A DNA stretch of 57,956 nucleotides from a virus, in IMG/VR virus record IMGVR_UViG_3300038428_000087, positions 1 to 57,956 of that record; one strand, given 5' to 3'. The notes under the pieces were generated by a model that saw nothing but the letters and a program-made list of their open reading frames with translations, did not search any database and was not told the DNA's origin. Below are positions 48,619 to 56,059 of the stretch, one piece after another; within the stretch, counting starts at the first letter, position 1, and every line of letters starts with the position of its first letter. The position numbers were made by a program, and so were the translations under genes.

Positions 48619-48944
48619 CAATTAAATCAGACAATCTGTTACTCTCTACATACAAGAGAAATGACGATTGGCCTAAACTACGACGGCGGTTTAAGAAAAG
48701 GCATCCTGAGTGTGCGGTATGCGGGGGAAGGTCAAAGGGAAACAACGTCGTTCACCATATTAAACCGTACCAGTGGTATCCAGAGCTAGAAATGGAAGAG
48801 TCAAATTTAATCACGCTTTGTAAGTCGCACCACCTTACATTCGGTCATTTACAGGACTATAAAAGTTGGAACCCCAGTGTTAGGGATGATGCTGCAATAT
48901 GGTTACAAAAAATTAAAAACCGCGAAAGATGGAGGCCCAAATGA
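48615..48944 (+). CDS. HNH endonuclease
   Basis: 109 residues. CAVCGGRSKGNNVVHHIKPYQWYPELEMEESNLITLCKSHH is a full HNH with zinc ribbon, close to the one at 20349. Position among small early genes suggests a selfish or accessory role. Confidence 0.85.
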   Translation: MTIKSDNLLLSTYKRNDDWPKLRRRFKKRHPECAVCGGRSKGNNVVHHIKPYQWYPELEMEESNLITLCKSHHLTFGHLQDYKSWNPSVRDDAAIWLQKIKNRERWRPK

Positions 48945-49618
48945 CTGTTGATATTCAAGGGGACTGTTGGGATTGGCAGTGGGCAGTTAATCAATACACT
49001 GGTTATGGCGTCATAATAGATGAAGAGACAAAGAAAGCAGTCAGCGCACACAGATATTTCTACGGAAAGCTAGTAGGAGCCATTCCAGGGGGCATGTTCG
49101 TTCTGCATACCTGCGATCACCGAATATGTGTGAATCCAAGGCATCTCTATATCGGGACGGCTAAAGACAATAGTCAAGATGCCGTCAAAAGAGAGAGGTT
49201 CAATCCAAATAACCCACCAGGAGAACTTGCCAAGCACGCGCTGTTAACACAATCACAAGTTGATGCAATTCGTAAGCGATATTCAGAAGGCGAGTCAACT
49301 CAGAAGCAATTAGGCGAGGAATACGAAATTACAGAGTCCGCTATCAATAAAATCGTCAACAGCGGTAACTGGGGCGCCAACCCCTTCAGAGAGGTTTACA
49401 AGCGACGTGGAAATACAAAACTAACACAGAAACAGGTTGATGAAATCCGAGAGCGATACGCGAGAGGGGGTACAACCCATAGGCAGCTAGCCGAGGAATA
49501 TGGGGTTGTCCATTCTCAGATAGCGAATATATTACGATGTAAACACTGGTGCGTCGTAGAAGATGCGGCAGCATGGAATCATCGTATTAAGGAACGTCCT
49601 AAATGGATTAGGAGGTAA
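48941..49618 (+). CDS. HNH homing endonuclease with two HTH repeats
   Basis: 225 residues from ATG 48941 (ATGA with the previous gene); ATG 48929 would overlap more. The N-terminal HNH_3-like module (SAHRYFYGKLVG, VLHTCDHRICVNPRHLYIGT) is followed by two similar HTH units (VDAIRKRYSEGESTQKQLGEEY and VDEIRERYARGGTTHRQLAEEY), the layout of phage homing enzymes with repeated DNA-binding arms. Confidence 0.85.
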   Translation: MTVDIQGDCWDWQWAVNQYTGYGVIIDEETKKAVSAHRYFYGKLVGAIPGGMFVLHTCDHRICVNPRHLYIGTAKDNSQDAVKRERFNPNNPPGELAKHALLTQSQVDAIRKRYSEGESTQKQLGEEYEITESAINKIVNSGNWGANPFREVYKRRGNTKLTQKQVDEIRERYARGGTTHRQLAEEYGVVHSQIANILRCKHWCVVEDAAAWNHRIKERPKWIRR

Positions 49619-49620
49619 AA

Positions 49621-49812
49621 GTGTCAACTGATTCTGAAAACAGACACCATAAAGCGTGGGTAGCCAGGAGAAAAGAGGACGGCTGGAAAAAGCTTAGTAT
49701 CTGGCTACCGCCTGAGCTCGCACACCAAGTCGAACGGTACGCATCAAGAGAGATGATGCCCCAGGCTACGGTTATCGAGGTGATTTTAAAGGACGCGCTA
49801 TTAAAAACGTAA
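49621..49812 (+). CDS. RHH-type small DNA-binding protein
   Basis: 63 residues from GTG with AGGAGGTAAAA upstream. KKLSIWLPPELAHQVERYASREMMPQATVIEVILKDAL fits a ribbon-helix-helix. It may regulate the adjoining genes. Confidence 0.65.
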   Translation: MSTDSENRHHKAWVARRKEDGWKKLSIWLPPELAHQVERYASREMMPQATVIEVILKDALLKT

Positions 49813-49879
49813 AAACCAGGCCGAAAACGTAGAAACACTAAAGATTGATTACGTTAATTTGAAAGGGGGGAAACTTCCG

Positions 49880-50065
49880 GTGAAACCGAGGGAGGAAGTT
49901 AAAAACTGTCCGTGCGGCAGGCAATTCATAAGAACCAACTGGAAGGTCGGGTCGCAGGGCGCACACGTCGAGAACGATGGCCGTCCGAGAGAATACTGTG
50001 ACTCGTGCCGTGAAGCACGTTCACACGGGCGCCGTTACGGGACTGCTTTAAAGGAGGTGAGCTGA
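49880..50065 (+). CDS. Small zinc-ribbon protein
   Basis: 61 residues from GTG 49880 behind AAAGGGGGGAAAC. NCPCGRQFIRTN and EYCDSCREARSH form a CxC...CxxC site. The 3' end AAGGAGGTGAGC serves as ribosome-binding site of the next gene. Confidence 0.6.
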   Translation: MKPREEVKNCPCGRQFIRTNWKVGSQGAHVENDGRPREYCDSCREARSHGRRYGTALKEVS

Positions 50066-50188
50066 ATGTGGCCATTAATTGACTACATCTATGTCAGCTT
50101 AGTACTCGGTATTTTTATTATCGTCTACCTAGCTGTAAGTCTGCCGTTATACGCGATAGAACGTCTAAGCAGGAAACATGAAAACTAA
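50066..50188 (+). CDS. 40-residue membrane protein
   Basis: Strong GGAGGTGAGCTGA site. One hydrophobic span (YVSLVLGIFIIVYLAVSLPL) and a basic end. Overlaps the next gene by 11 bases. Function unknown. Confidence 0.55.
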   Translation: MWPLIDYIYVSLVLGIFIIVYLAVSLPLYAIERLSRKHEN

Positions 50189-50387
50189 ACCAAATGAGTT
50201 TTACCAGTGTGCTATGGCGGTAATCGGGAAACCGTGCGCTCCTAAAGAACTTGCTGCGTTTACTGAGACAGGGGTAGTACAGACACTAAGGAACCTCAAA
50301 GAGCTTAATAAAAAAGGACTGGTTGGAATGGTACTATCACGCGAAGATGGCAGGAAAACGCTGTATTACCTAAAGGGGAAACAATGA
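50178..50387 (+). CDS. Winged-helix protein
   Basis: 69 residues. PCAPKELAAFTETGVVQTLRNLKELNKKGLVGMVLSREDGRKTLYYL is a compact winged helix with a clear wing. Likely transcription regulator. Coupled to the next gene by ATGA. Confidence 0.7.
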   Translation: MKTKPNEFYQCAMAVIGKPCAPKELAAFTETGVVQTLRNLKELNKKGLVGMVLSREDGRKTLYYLKGKQ

Positions 50388-50524
50388 ATCTACCGTGCGA
50401 TTGCTGCGCTCATGCTATTCGGAAAGATGGAAAGTATCACTGCGAAACCAGGGGCTTTGATATTCCTAACGTAGATGAAGCTCCGGCTATCTGTGATTTC
50501 TATTCTCGAAAAGCGAGCGACTAA
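50384..50524 (+). CDS. 46-residue Cys-rich protein
   Basis: CDCCAHAI, YHCETRG and AICDFY form a probable zinc knot, similar to 50524 and 47776. TAATG coupling to the next gene. Function unknown. Confidence 0.6.
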   Translation: MNLPCDCCAHAIRKDGKYHCETRGFDIPNVDEAPAICDFYSRKASD

Positions 50525-50700
50525 TGGATAGATGCGACACCTGCAAAAATAGTCGTGTAATGAATAACTTACGGGTTCGATGTCTTGAAACAGGCGAAAT
50601 CCTGAGTGCATTTACCGAAGCCTGCTCACTTTACGATTGTCATGCTAGTAAACATAATCGGGGCTGGGGCGTTATTAAAAAGCTAATGGGGGGTGTTTAG
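50524..50700 (+). CDS. 58-residue Cys-rich protein
   Basis: RCDTCKN, VRCLETG, ACSLYDCHA repeat the pattern of the previous gene, so the two are probably paralogues in tandem. Its TAG abuts the next GTG. Confidence 0.6.
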   Translation: MDRCDTCKNSRVMNNLRVRCLETGEILSAFTEACSLYDCHASKHNRGWGVIKKLMGGV

Positions 50701-50913
50701 GTGGGTAATAGAATGAACAGGCAGAAAATAGAACGAAGAATAGAAAAGTACCTTAAAGAAGTCAGGGAAATCAGACTAAACAGACTGGTCCCGAAGGGGT
50801 ACAGGACCTACTGTTTCAGACACCGTAACGCCACGAAGGACCACGCAACCAACTTTGCTGTCGTAGGAATATGGCTTTTCTTTCTAATACTTGCGTTTGG
50901 GGTTTTGAGGTAG
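50701..50913 (+). CDS. 70-residue basic membrane protein
   Basis: GTG start behind GGGGGGTG. Arg-rich helix (KIERRIEKYLKEVREIRLNRL) and a C-terminal hydrophobic span (FAVVGIWLFFLILAFGVL). Function unknown. Its TAG abuts the next ATG. Confidence 0.6.
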   Translation: MGNRMNRQKIERRIEKYLKEVREIRLNRLVPKGYRTYCFRHRNATKDHATNFAVVGIWLFFLILAFGVLR

Positions 50914-51729
50914 ATGCCGAAGCGGTCAAAGACAAACTACATCAATCGACATAAATTACTTATGCACGCTCTTGTCGGTCATGAGAACTCAAAAGGAACG
51001 TTCAAAGGCGGACAGAACTACCACATCGTCCGGGGCGTCTATAAAAGACAAAAGCCACTTATAATAAAATACGTATTCAACTCACACTCACACAAGACAG
51101 CATTAAAAAACCTACCTACTTTTTTCAAAACGGTTATTAAACCCCTATGGCTGCCCGCTCTTACGAAGGTATGGACTAACGGCGCGGAAGAGGCTGAGAA
51201 TTTCATTAAAGACTGGCACGGTACGGTTAAGAAGATAGCCAAAGCAGATTATCAGGATTATGCCGACCAGTTCCTAGCTGACCACGGTGCCAGCAAAATA
51301 GATGGAATTACGGATACTGACCAGCAATGGCTAGCCAATACCTTGAGAAGCGGCGTATCAGAAGGACTAAGCACGTCGGATATTGCTTCTAACTTAACTG
51401 ATGACTTTGACAATGTATCAGATTCGCGTGCGATGACTATAGTGCGTACCGAAACAAACGGTGCGTTTTCTTACGCGAGCAACGAAACGGCAAAGGATCT
51501 ACTTCCAGACGGATCAACTAAAACTTGGTGGACCACATCAGATAACCCACGTCCAAGTCATCAGGATATGGAAGGAACTGAAATCGACATTGATGATGTA
51601 TTCGAGTTTGACGACGGTGAGTGTGCATATCCTTGCGATCCCGATGGTCCAGATGCTGAAACCATAAATTGTATGTGTGTACTGGAATATTCAGCGGGGA
51701 GCACGGAAACAGAAGAAGAAAATGACTGA
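50914..51729 (+). CDS. Mu gpF/SPP1 gp7-like head morphogenesis protein
   Basis: 271 residues. The C-terminal half has RAMTIVRTETNGAFSYASN, then KTWWTTSDNPRPSHQDMEG and INCMCVLEY, the Phage_Mu_F signature with its paired Cys. Such minor head proteins normally follow the portal gene and join the head; here it lies 46 kb away among early-type small genes. The N-terminus (about 100 residues) is basic. Relocation of a head gene is the notable point. Confidence 0.85.
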   Translation: MPKRSKTNYINRHKLLMHALVGHENSKGTFKGGQNYHIVRGVYKRQKPLIIKYVFNSHSHKTALKNLPTFFKTVIKPLWLPALTKVWTNGAEEAENFIKDWHGTVKKIAKADYQDYADQFLADHGASKIDGITDTDQQWLANTLRSGVSEGLSTSDIASNLTDDFDNVSDSRAMTIVRTETNGAFSYASNETAKDLLPDGSTKTWWTTSDNPRPSHQDMEGTEIDIDDVFEFDDGECAYPCDPDGPDAETINCMCVLEYSAGSTETEEEND

Positions 51730-51874
51730 ACTCACATTTGGAAGATGCACTCGTTGTAAAGAAAAAGTCTCAGGACACGCAGTGTACTACGATGGTGTCT
51801 TGTTCTGCGGATGGTGCGAACTTGACACATACTTCACACGACTTGAAGACATCTTAAAAGGAATCTCAGGTTGA
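51722..51874 (+). CDS. Small zinc-ribbon protein
   Basis: 50 residues from ATG 51722. RCTRCKEKVSGHA and LFCGWCELD give a CxxC...CxxC ribbon. Overlaps the head gene end by eight bases. Confidence 0.65.
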   Translation: MTELTFGRCTRCKEKVSGHAVYYDGVLFCGWCELDTYFTRLEDILKGISG

Positions 51875-51875
51875 G

Positions 51876-52058
51876 GTGAACACCGCAATCAAATGCCCCA
51901 ACTGCAACTGGCCCGTGCTCCCAAAGCAAAACTTAGCCTTTAACGGTGAGCGATGGTACTTACTCTGTCCGAAGTGTCAGGAACATATTACGGTCCCTAT
52001 ATCCAGCGAAGACGGAAATCCGTTGCTAAGAATCTGGAACCGAGGATGTGAAGAATAA
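51876..52058 (+). CDS. Small zinc-ribbon protein
   Basis: 60 residues from GTG 51876 with TTGAGGT upstream. KCPNCNWPVLPKQ and LLCPKCQEH form a rubredoxin-like knuckle. Function unknown. Confidence 0.65.
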   Translation: MNTAIKCPNCNWPVLPKQNLAFNGERWYLLCPKCQEHITVPISSEDGNPLLRIWNRGCEE

Positions 52059-52214
52059 ATGAGCGAATCTAAAAAACAAATCCTGCTTCAAAGGGTAACG
52101 GCACTAAAGCGCCTCGCAAAAATGACGGCTGCTAAAGAAAAATCTCCTATGCTATCTGAAATAGATTCGTGGGCTGCCGAACTTGAGGGGTTTATTAAAA
52201 CGTCAGGACACTAG
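52059..52214 (+). CDS. 51-residue helical protein
   Basis: ATG adjoins the previous TAA. Two amphipathic helices (QILLQRVTALKRLAKM and MLSEIDSWAAELEGFI). No family recognised. Confidence 0.55.
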   Translation: MSESKKQILLQRVTALKRLAKMTAAKEKSPMLSEIDSWAAELEGFIKTSGH

Positions 52215-52216
52215 AA

Positions 52217-52387
52217 ATGACACGAACATGCGAAAAGTGCGGAAATCCTATAGCCGATGGCGACCTGGCCGAAACCCTCTGGAAATCCCCCCAAAGGTGG
52301 CACCTGCACTCGTTTTGTACTAGGTGTCATGCCATAATCTACGCCGATTTCATATATCGGTATAACCTAAAACGAGCTCCGAAATGA
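52217..52387 (+). CDS. 56-residue zinc-binding type protein
   Basis: CEKCGNPI with HLHSFCTRCHAI is a LIM/ribbon-like site. ATGA coupling to the next gene. Function unknown. Confidence 0.65.
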   Translation: MTRTCEKCGNPIADGDLAETLWKSPQRWHLHSFCTRCHAIIYADFIYRYNLKRAPK

Positions 52388-53586
52388 GTAAAAAGGTCGT
52401 CGCGTGTCCGCTCACTCGTTCAACGGTTGAAGTCAAGTATTGTGAGACGTTCTGTGAACTTTACTGGGTTTGTGTAATCTATAAAAATGAATGGAAAAGA
52501 GCTGTTGATTGTTGCAAATTTAAAAATCAAAAAAGCTATATCTGGCCCAATTTAAATCACAAAGGAAAAATGAACAACTGTCGCAACGTCGTAAGCTTTT
52601 TTTCCGGCTGCGGTGGCTTTGATCTCGGATTCAGAAAGGCCGGCTACCGTATTGTATTGGCCAACGACGTTTGGCCCCCCGCCGCCAAAACATACAAACT
52701 GAATTTTCCGCGAACGAAGCTCATTTTGAGAGACATCCGAGAGATCGAACAATCAATGTTGGACTCCATCCTCAAAGCTAAAAAGGTGGAAAAAGTTCAA
52801 GTGATCATAGGGGGGCCGCCGTGCCAATGCTACACGCGGATGAACAACAATAATCCCCACAAAATAAACGACGAAAGAGCGCAGCTATTCAAGAGCTACA
52901 TCAATATGGTAAACGTTGTTAAACCGGACTTCGTCGTAATGGAGAACGTCCCAGATCTCCTTATAAGAACAAACGGCGACGGTTGCTTTTACCAGGATTT
53001 AATTGCGAATGAATTTGCCAAAGCTGGTTACAGATCTTCATATGATATCCTCGAAGCGGAGCGGTACGGTGTTCCTCAACGAAGAAGGCGAGTGATATTC
53101 TTGGCGACGAATAGAGACGACGTTGAACTGTCCTTTCCTGCTCCCTCGTCAAAAACAGCAAAAGTCGGCGAATTCTTGAGGAAGATCAATGGATTACAAA
53201 AGCTTGACAATCACGAGTTTGTGCCGAATAATCGGGAAGTGCTCGAGCGCATCAAGCACGTTCCGCCAGGGGGCTATTATGAACAGTTGCCGGAGCATTT
53301 GAAAGTGAAGAAGTTCAGAGATGGCAAATGGGTCGTTGCAAAGCGCTATGGGAGTTACTATCGGAGACTGAAAAGCGATGAACCTGCGGTAACGATTACA
53401 GAGAATTACCTTATACACCCCGACGAAGACCGCTATCTGACTAACAGGGAATTGGCTTTGCTCCAAACGTTCCCTCTAGCCTTCAAATTTTTTGGCACCA
53501 GAAAGGAAGTAAGGCAACAGATCGCCAACGCTGTCCCTCCAAAGTTCGGGGAACGCATTGGAAAACACCTTTTGTCTTATTTGTGA
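52384..53586 (+). CDS. dcm: DNA (cytosine-5) methyltransferase with chimeric N-terminus
   Basis: 400 residues. Motif I FSGCGGFDLGF (73-83), IV GGPPCQ with catalytic Cys 147, VI ENV (187-189), VIII QRRRR (232-236) and X QIANAVPPKFGERIG at the end are all present, so it should be active. The first about 55 residues are a Cys-rich small protein coupled to the upstream gene by ATGA and unlike any methylase. A second start, ATG 52570, has AAAGGAAAA upstream and gives a normal methylase. The Vsr gene follows on the other strand. No restriction enzyme was seen, so self-protection from host restriction is likely. Confidence 0.9.
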   Translation: MSKKVVACPLTRSTVEVKYCETFCELYWVCVIYKNEWKRAVDCCKFKNQKSYIWPNLNHKGKMNNCRNVVSFFSGCGGFDLGFRKAGYRIVLANDVWPPAAKTYKLNFPRTKLILRDIREIEQSMLDSILKAKKVEKVQVIIGGPPCQCYTRMNNNNPHKINDERAQLFKSYINMVNVVKPDFVVMENVPDLLIRTNGDGCFYQDLIANEFAKAGYRSSYDILEAERYGVPQRRRRVIFLATNRDDVELSFPAPSSKTAKVGEFLRKINGLQKLDNHEFVPNNREVLERIKHVPPGGYYEQLPEHLKVKKFRDGKWVVAKRYGSYYRRLKSDEPAVTITENYLIHPDEDRYLTNRELALLQTFPLAFKFFGTRKEVRQQIANAVPPKFGERIGKHLLSYL

Positions 53587-53852
53587 CGCACAGCGCTTTT
53601 GACCTTCTGAACGCACATTTCGGGTTCGGATTTGATCTCGTGTTCCCAAAAACGGATCACTGTCCAGCCCAAGCCGTGCAATTGATTGTTGACTTTTTCG
53701 TCTCTCTCCATGTTGTACCGTATCTTGTTTCTCCAATAGTCATTTTTCAGTTTGCCTTCAAGGTTTTCCCAGTTGTAACCGTGCCAAAAATGACTGTCGA
53801 CAAAAACGGCGACCTTCTTGGTCGGAAACGCGATATCAGGCTTTCCAGGCAT
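53577..53852 (-). CDS. vsr: Vsr-type mismatch endonuclease, N-terminally truncated
   Basis: 91 residues. PGKPDIAFPTKKVAVFVDSHFWHGYNW, then the RDEKVNNQLHGLGWTVIRFWEHEI end are the Vsr core with the catalytic Asp (of KPD) and His residues. Upstream in the same frame one can still read LLNNGLRYRIHLKEM, typical Vsr sequence, but the usual opening (IRGKDT region) and a start codon are missing. It overlaps the methylase end by ten bases, tail to tail. Vsr repairs T:G mismatches caused by deamination at Dcm sites. Confidence 0.8.
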   Translation of the reverse strand: MPGKPDIAFPTKKVAVFVDSHFWHGYNWENLEGKLKNDYWRNKIRYNMERDEKVNNQLHGLGWTVIRFWEHEIKSEPEMCVQKVKSAVRHK

Positions 53853-53861
53853 TTCCTTAAG

Positions 53862-54685
53862 GTGAATCCTGTAGCGAAGCCCGTTATTTAGAAGGCATTT
53901 ATGATAAATATACTCATGATGAATTAAAGGCGATAAGCAAAGGCAAAGGCGTCTATGAGTTTACCATAACACCTCCTAAAGTAAACATTGACCATACCGG
54001 GGAAGAAATACGCTTTGGGTTTTTTACTGATTCTCACATGGGAAGCATTTACTATCATGAAGCGTTTTTAGACGATTTTATAAAAACCTGCAAGGAAAAG
54101 AAAGCTCAGTTTTGCGTAGCCGCTGGCGACATCACACACGGCATGGATTCAAGGAAATACAATTTGCTCTACGAGTTAAAACACATCGGCTACGCGGCAC
54201 AAAAAGAATACGCCGAGGAACAACTATCAAAAATACCTTTTAGGACGTATTTAGTCTCTGGAAACCACGACAGGTGGTATGAATCAGTAGGCGCAAACAT
54301 CGTGAAAGATATATGCGAAATGGTTCCAAAGACAGAATATATCGGACGTGATGAAGGCGATATTGAAGTTGAAGGGATATCTATACGTGTTTTTCACGGT
54401 GAGGATTTTTCGAGCTATGCAACGAGCTATCGGGCTCAGAAGCTTATCGAGAGCTTCACTGGTGGAACAAAGCCCAATGTGCTTCTTTTAGGTCACGCAC
54501 ACAAACAAGGGTACTTCTTTGAACGCAATATTCACGCGGTAAGTGGCGGAGCGTTATCTACACAATCTAAATGGATGCGAAGTAAACGAATGGCTAATCA
54601 CGCCGGATATCATTTTATAACTATGCGGGTCGATGATGAGGGCGTCGCCGAGTTCACACTAACCTTTAGGCCATTCTATGTTTGA
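53862..54685 (+). pseudogene. Calcineurin-like metallophosphoesterase, 5' end lost
   Basis: The ATG at 54038 gives 215 residues with GDITHG, SGNHDRW and GHAHKQG metal-binding motifs, but the first motif, FFTDSH (54017-54034), lies just upstream of it. The frame stays open back to 53861 and reads as real protein (RYLEGIYDKYTHDELKAISKG), yet holds no ATG, GTG or TTG. The start was evidently lost where the Dcm/Vsr cassette joins. From ATG 54038 the enzyme would lack its first metal ligands. Nucleic-acid phosphodiesterase is the usual role. Confidence 0.75.
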
Positions 54686-54702
54686 AAAATGAGGTTTGAA
54701 AA

Positions 54703-54789
54703 ATGACTCCTACTGACGCCATCATCTTGCTAGTCGGCGTGGCCGTGTTCTATACAATCATAATATACATCATCTTAACAACAACATAA
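54703..54789 (+). CDS. 28-residue membrane peptide
   Basis: Starts behind GAGGTTTGAAAAATG, the cassette element otherwise seen at 40-42 kb. The peptide is one hydrophobic helix (AIILLVGVAVFYTIIIYIIL). The GTTTGAAAAATGAGGTTTGAAAAATG doublet here suggests cassette recombination at this place too. Confidence 0.5.
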   Translation: MTPTDAIILLVGVAVFYTIIIYIILTTT

Positions 54790-54792
54790 AAA

Positions 54793-54806
54793 TTAAGCCA
54801 GATTAA
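54793..54806. promoter_or_regulatory. TTAAGCCAGATTAA palindromic site 6 with TATA box
   Basis: The site plus AACACCAAAAAACAAG equals site 1 at 7988 except for two bases. GTATAAAC at 54827-54834 is a good TATA box 60 bases before the next gene. Confidence 0.55.
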
Positions 54807-54850
54807 CACCAAAAAACAAGAAAAAAGTATAAACTAGTAAATTAATTTTT

Positions 54851-54883
54851 CCCATGCACGGATAAGCCGCTCTTAAGGCGGTT
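54851..54883 (+). other. CCGCTCTTAAGGCGG hairpin element (copy 3)
   Basis: CCCATGCACGG, then AAGCCGCTCTTAAGGCGGTTG; CCGCT (54867-54871) pairs with GGCGG (54877-54881). It lies in the leader of the 54895 gene, about 33 bases after the TATA box and just before the ribosome-binding site GAGGTAAGA. Confidence 0.5.
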
Positions 54884-54894
54884 GTGAGGTAAGA

Positions 54895-55356
54895 GTGTCA
54901 AGTTGCACCATGGTAGAAGACACAGACGGAATACGTGCCCGCCTCTACCCACTACAGAACGATATCGAAGACACTAGCAAGCGCACGCTGTTTACCAACA
55001 TCCTATTCAAGCTCAGCAAAATCGAAAGAGAAATAAAAGGAGTCTCAAGAACACAGCTCATTCATATATCCAGAGAAAAAGAAAAAATAGAAAAAGGCTT
55101 CCTTGAGACTCCCGAAGCTGAGGCCCAAGCCAAGGCGATAATCAAACACTGGTCCAGGGTACATGATGGACACTGGGAAAGCAATTTTGTATTCCTGAGC
55201 GAAGAGCTGGAAAGGGAAAAAACCAAAATCTTCGGCCTGAACGACCGCGTGTTAGAAGATACTCTGCTTTTAGAATATGAAATGCTCGATACCATGCTTG
55301 GGATACTGAAAGACGAATACGATGCAGTACAGGCTTTTAAGGTTAAAGTAGATTAG
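54895..55356 (+). CDS. 153-residue coiled-coil protein, hypothetical
   Basis: GTG 54895 (with GAGGTAA upstream) or ATG 54910. The product is helical and charged with several coiled-coil segments (LFKLSKIEREIKG, SEELEREKTKIFGL). It is the first gene behind a regulated promoter and precedes the small terminase candidate. Function unknown. Confidence 0.6.
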   Translation: MSSCTMVEDTDGIRARLYPLQNDIEDTSKRTLFTNILFKLSKIEREIKGVSRTQLIHISREKEKIEKGFLETPEAEAQAKAIIKHWSRVHDGHWESNFVFLSEELEREKTKIFGLNDRVLEDTLLLEYEMLDTMLGILKDEYDAVQAFKVKVD

Positions 55357-55365
55357 GGGGTTTGT

Positions 55366-55938
55366 TTGCCAAAAACGAGAGAAGCTGAATTATGGGATAG
55401 AAGGCAAAACGAACGCTCTAAAGCATTTGATCTCTTTTGTATGTACCGTGATATGGGCCCAAGCCGTAGTCTTGAAAAGCTAGCGCGGAGTAGTGACGAG
55501 ACCGGCATGAGTTTTGGGAACCTCCGGTTGCATAGTAAACGTCACGATTGGGTCAAGCGTGCAGAAGCATACGATGACCACAGAGCCGCTCAAGATTTAA
55601 AAGACAACGAACAGCTCATTAAAAAGTTCAAAACGCAGCGGGCCCTGGAAGCATTAGCCATCGCCGATAAAGCATATTCCAGCATGAAAGATGACAAAAC
55701 AGGCTCGAAAGAAGCACGAAAACGCTGGGAGCTTGGCATTGATAAGTTCATGCAGATATTAGGATTAGACAAGACAAAAGTAGAACTGAGCGGCGAAGTT
55801 AAAACAAATGATTCTGATAAAGCACTTCATCTAATAGAAGCCATCAACGCTACAGTAACACCTGAGCAAAGGATGGAGCTTTCTAAGAAACTTATGGATA
55901 TTGCTGAAGGTTCTAAGGATAAAGAATCAGAGCAATAA
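55366..55938 (+). CDS. terS: Terminase small subunit candidate
   Basis: 190 residues from TTG 55366 with TAGGGGGTTTG upstream. The N-terminal part (YRDMGPSRSLEKLARSSDETGMSFGNLRLHSKRHDWVKRAEAYDDH) is the HTH of many small terminases, which read 'rsl..vA...g.....l..ws..h.W..Ra.ayD'. A helical oligomerisation domain and a charged end follow. It lies 3.6 kb before terL in the circular map, separated by the glycosidase/protease pair. Confidence 0.7.
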   Translation: MPKTREAELWDRRQNERSKAFDLFCMYRDMGPSRSLEKLARSSDETGMSFGNLRLHSKRHDWVKRAEAYDDHRAAQDLKDNEQLIKKFKTQRALEALAIADKAYSSMKDDKTGSKEARKRWELGIDKFMQILGLDKTKVELSGEVKTNDSDKALHLIEAINATVTPEQRMELSKKLMDIAEGSKDKESEQ

Positions 55939-55960
55939 TGTCCGGCAAAGTAAGGAAACT

Positions 55961-55977
55961 AAGACCGTATCGGTCTT
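55961..55977. other. Perfect 17-base inverted repeat after terS
   Basis: AAGACCG TAT CGGTCTT lies in the gap before the next gene. TGTCCGG occurs on both sides (55940, 56027). A doubtful 25-codon frame (55938-56015) covers it. An operator or packaging-recognition (pac-like) site is possible. Confidence 0.4.
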
Positions 55978-56059
55978 TGATATACCGAAATTGTCAAAAC
56001 AAGCTTGAATTATGAAACGGGGTAAATTGTCCGGTATAAGTTGTTAAATGGAGGCTAAA

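Noticed and set aside
55938-56015. 25-codon frame after terS
   Set aside because: It overlaps a perfect inverted repeat and has no support other than TAATG overlap.
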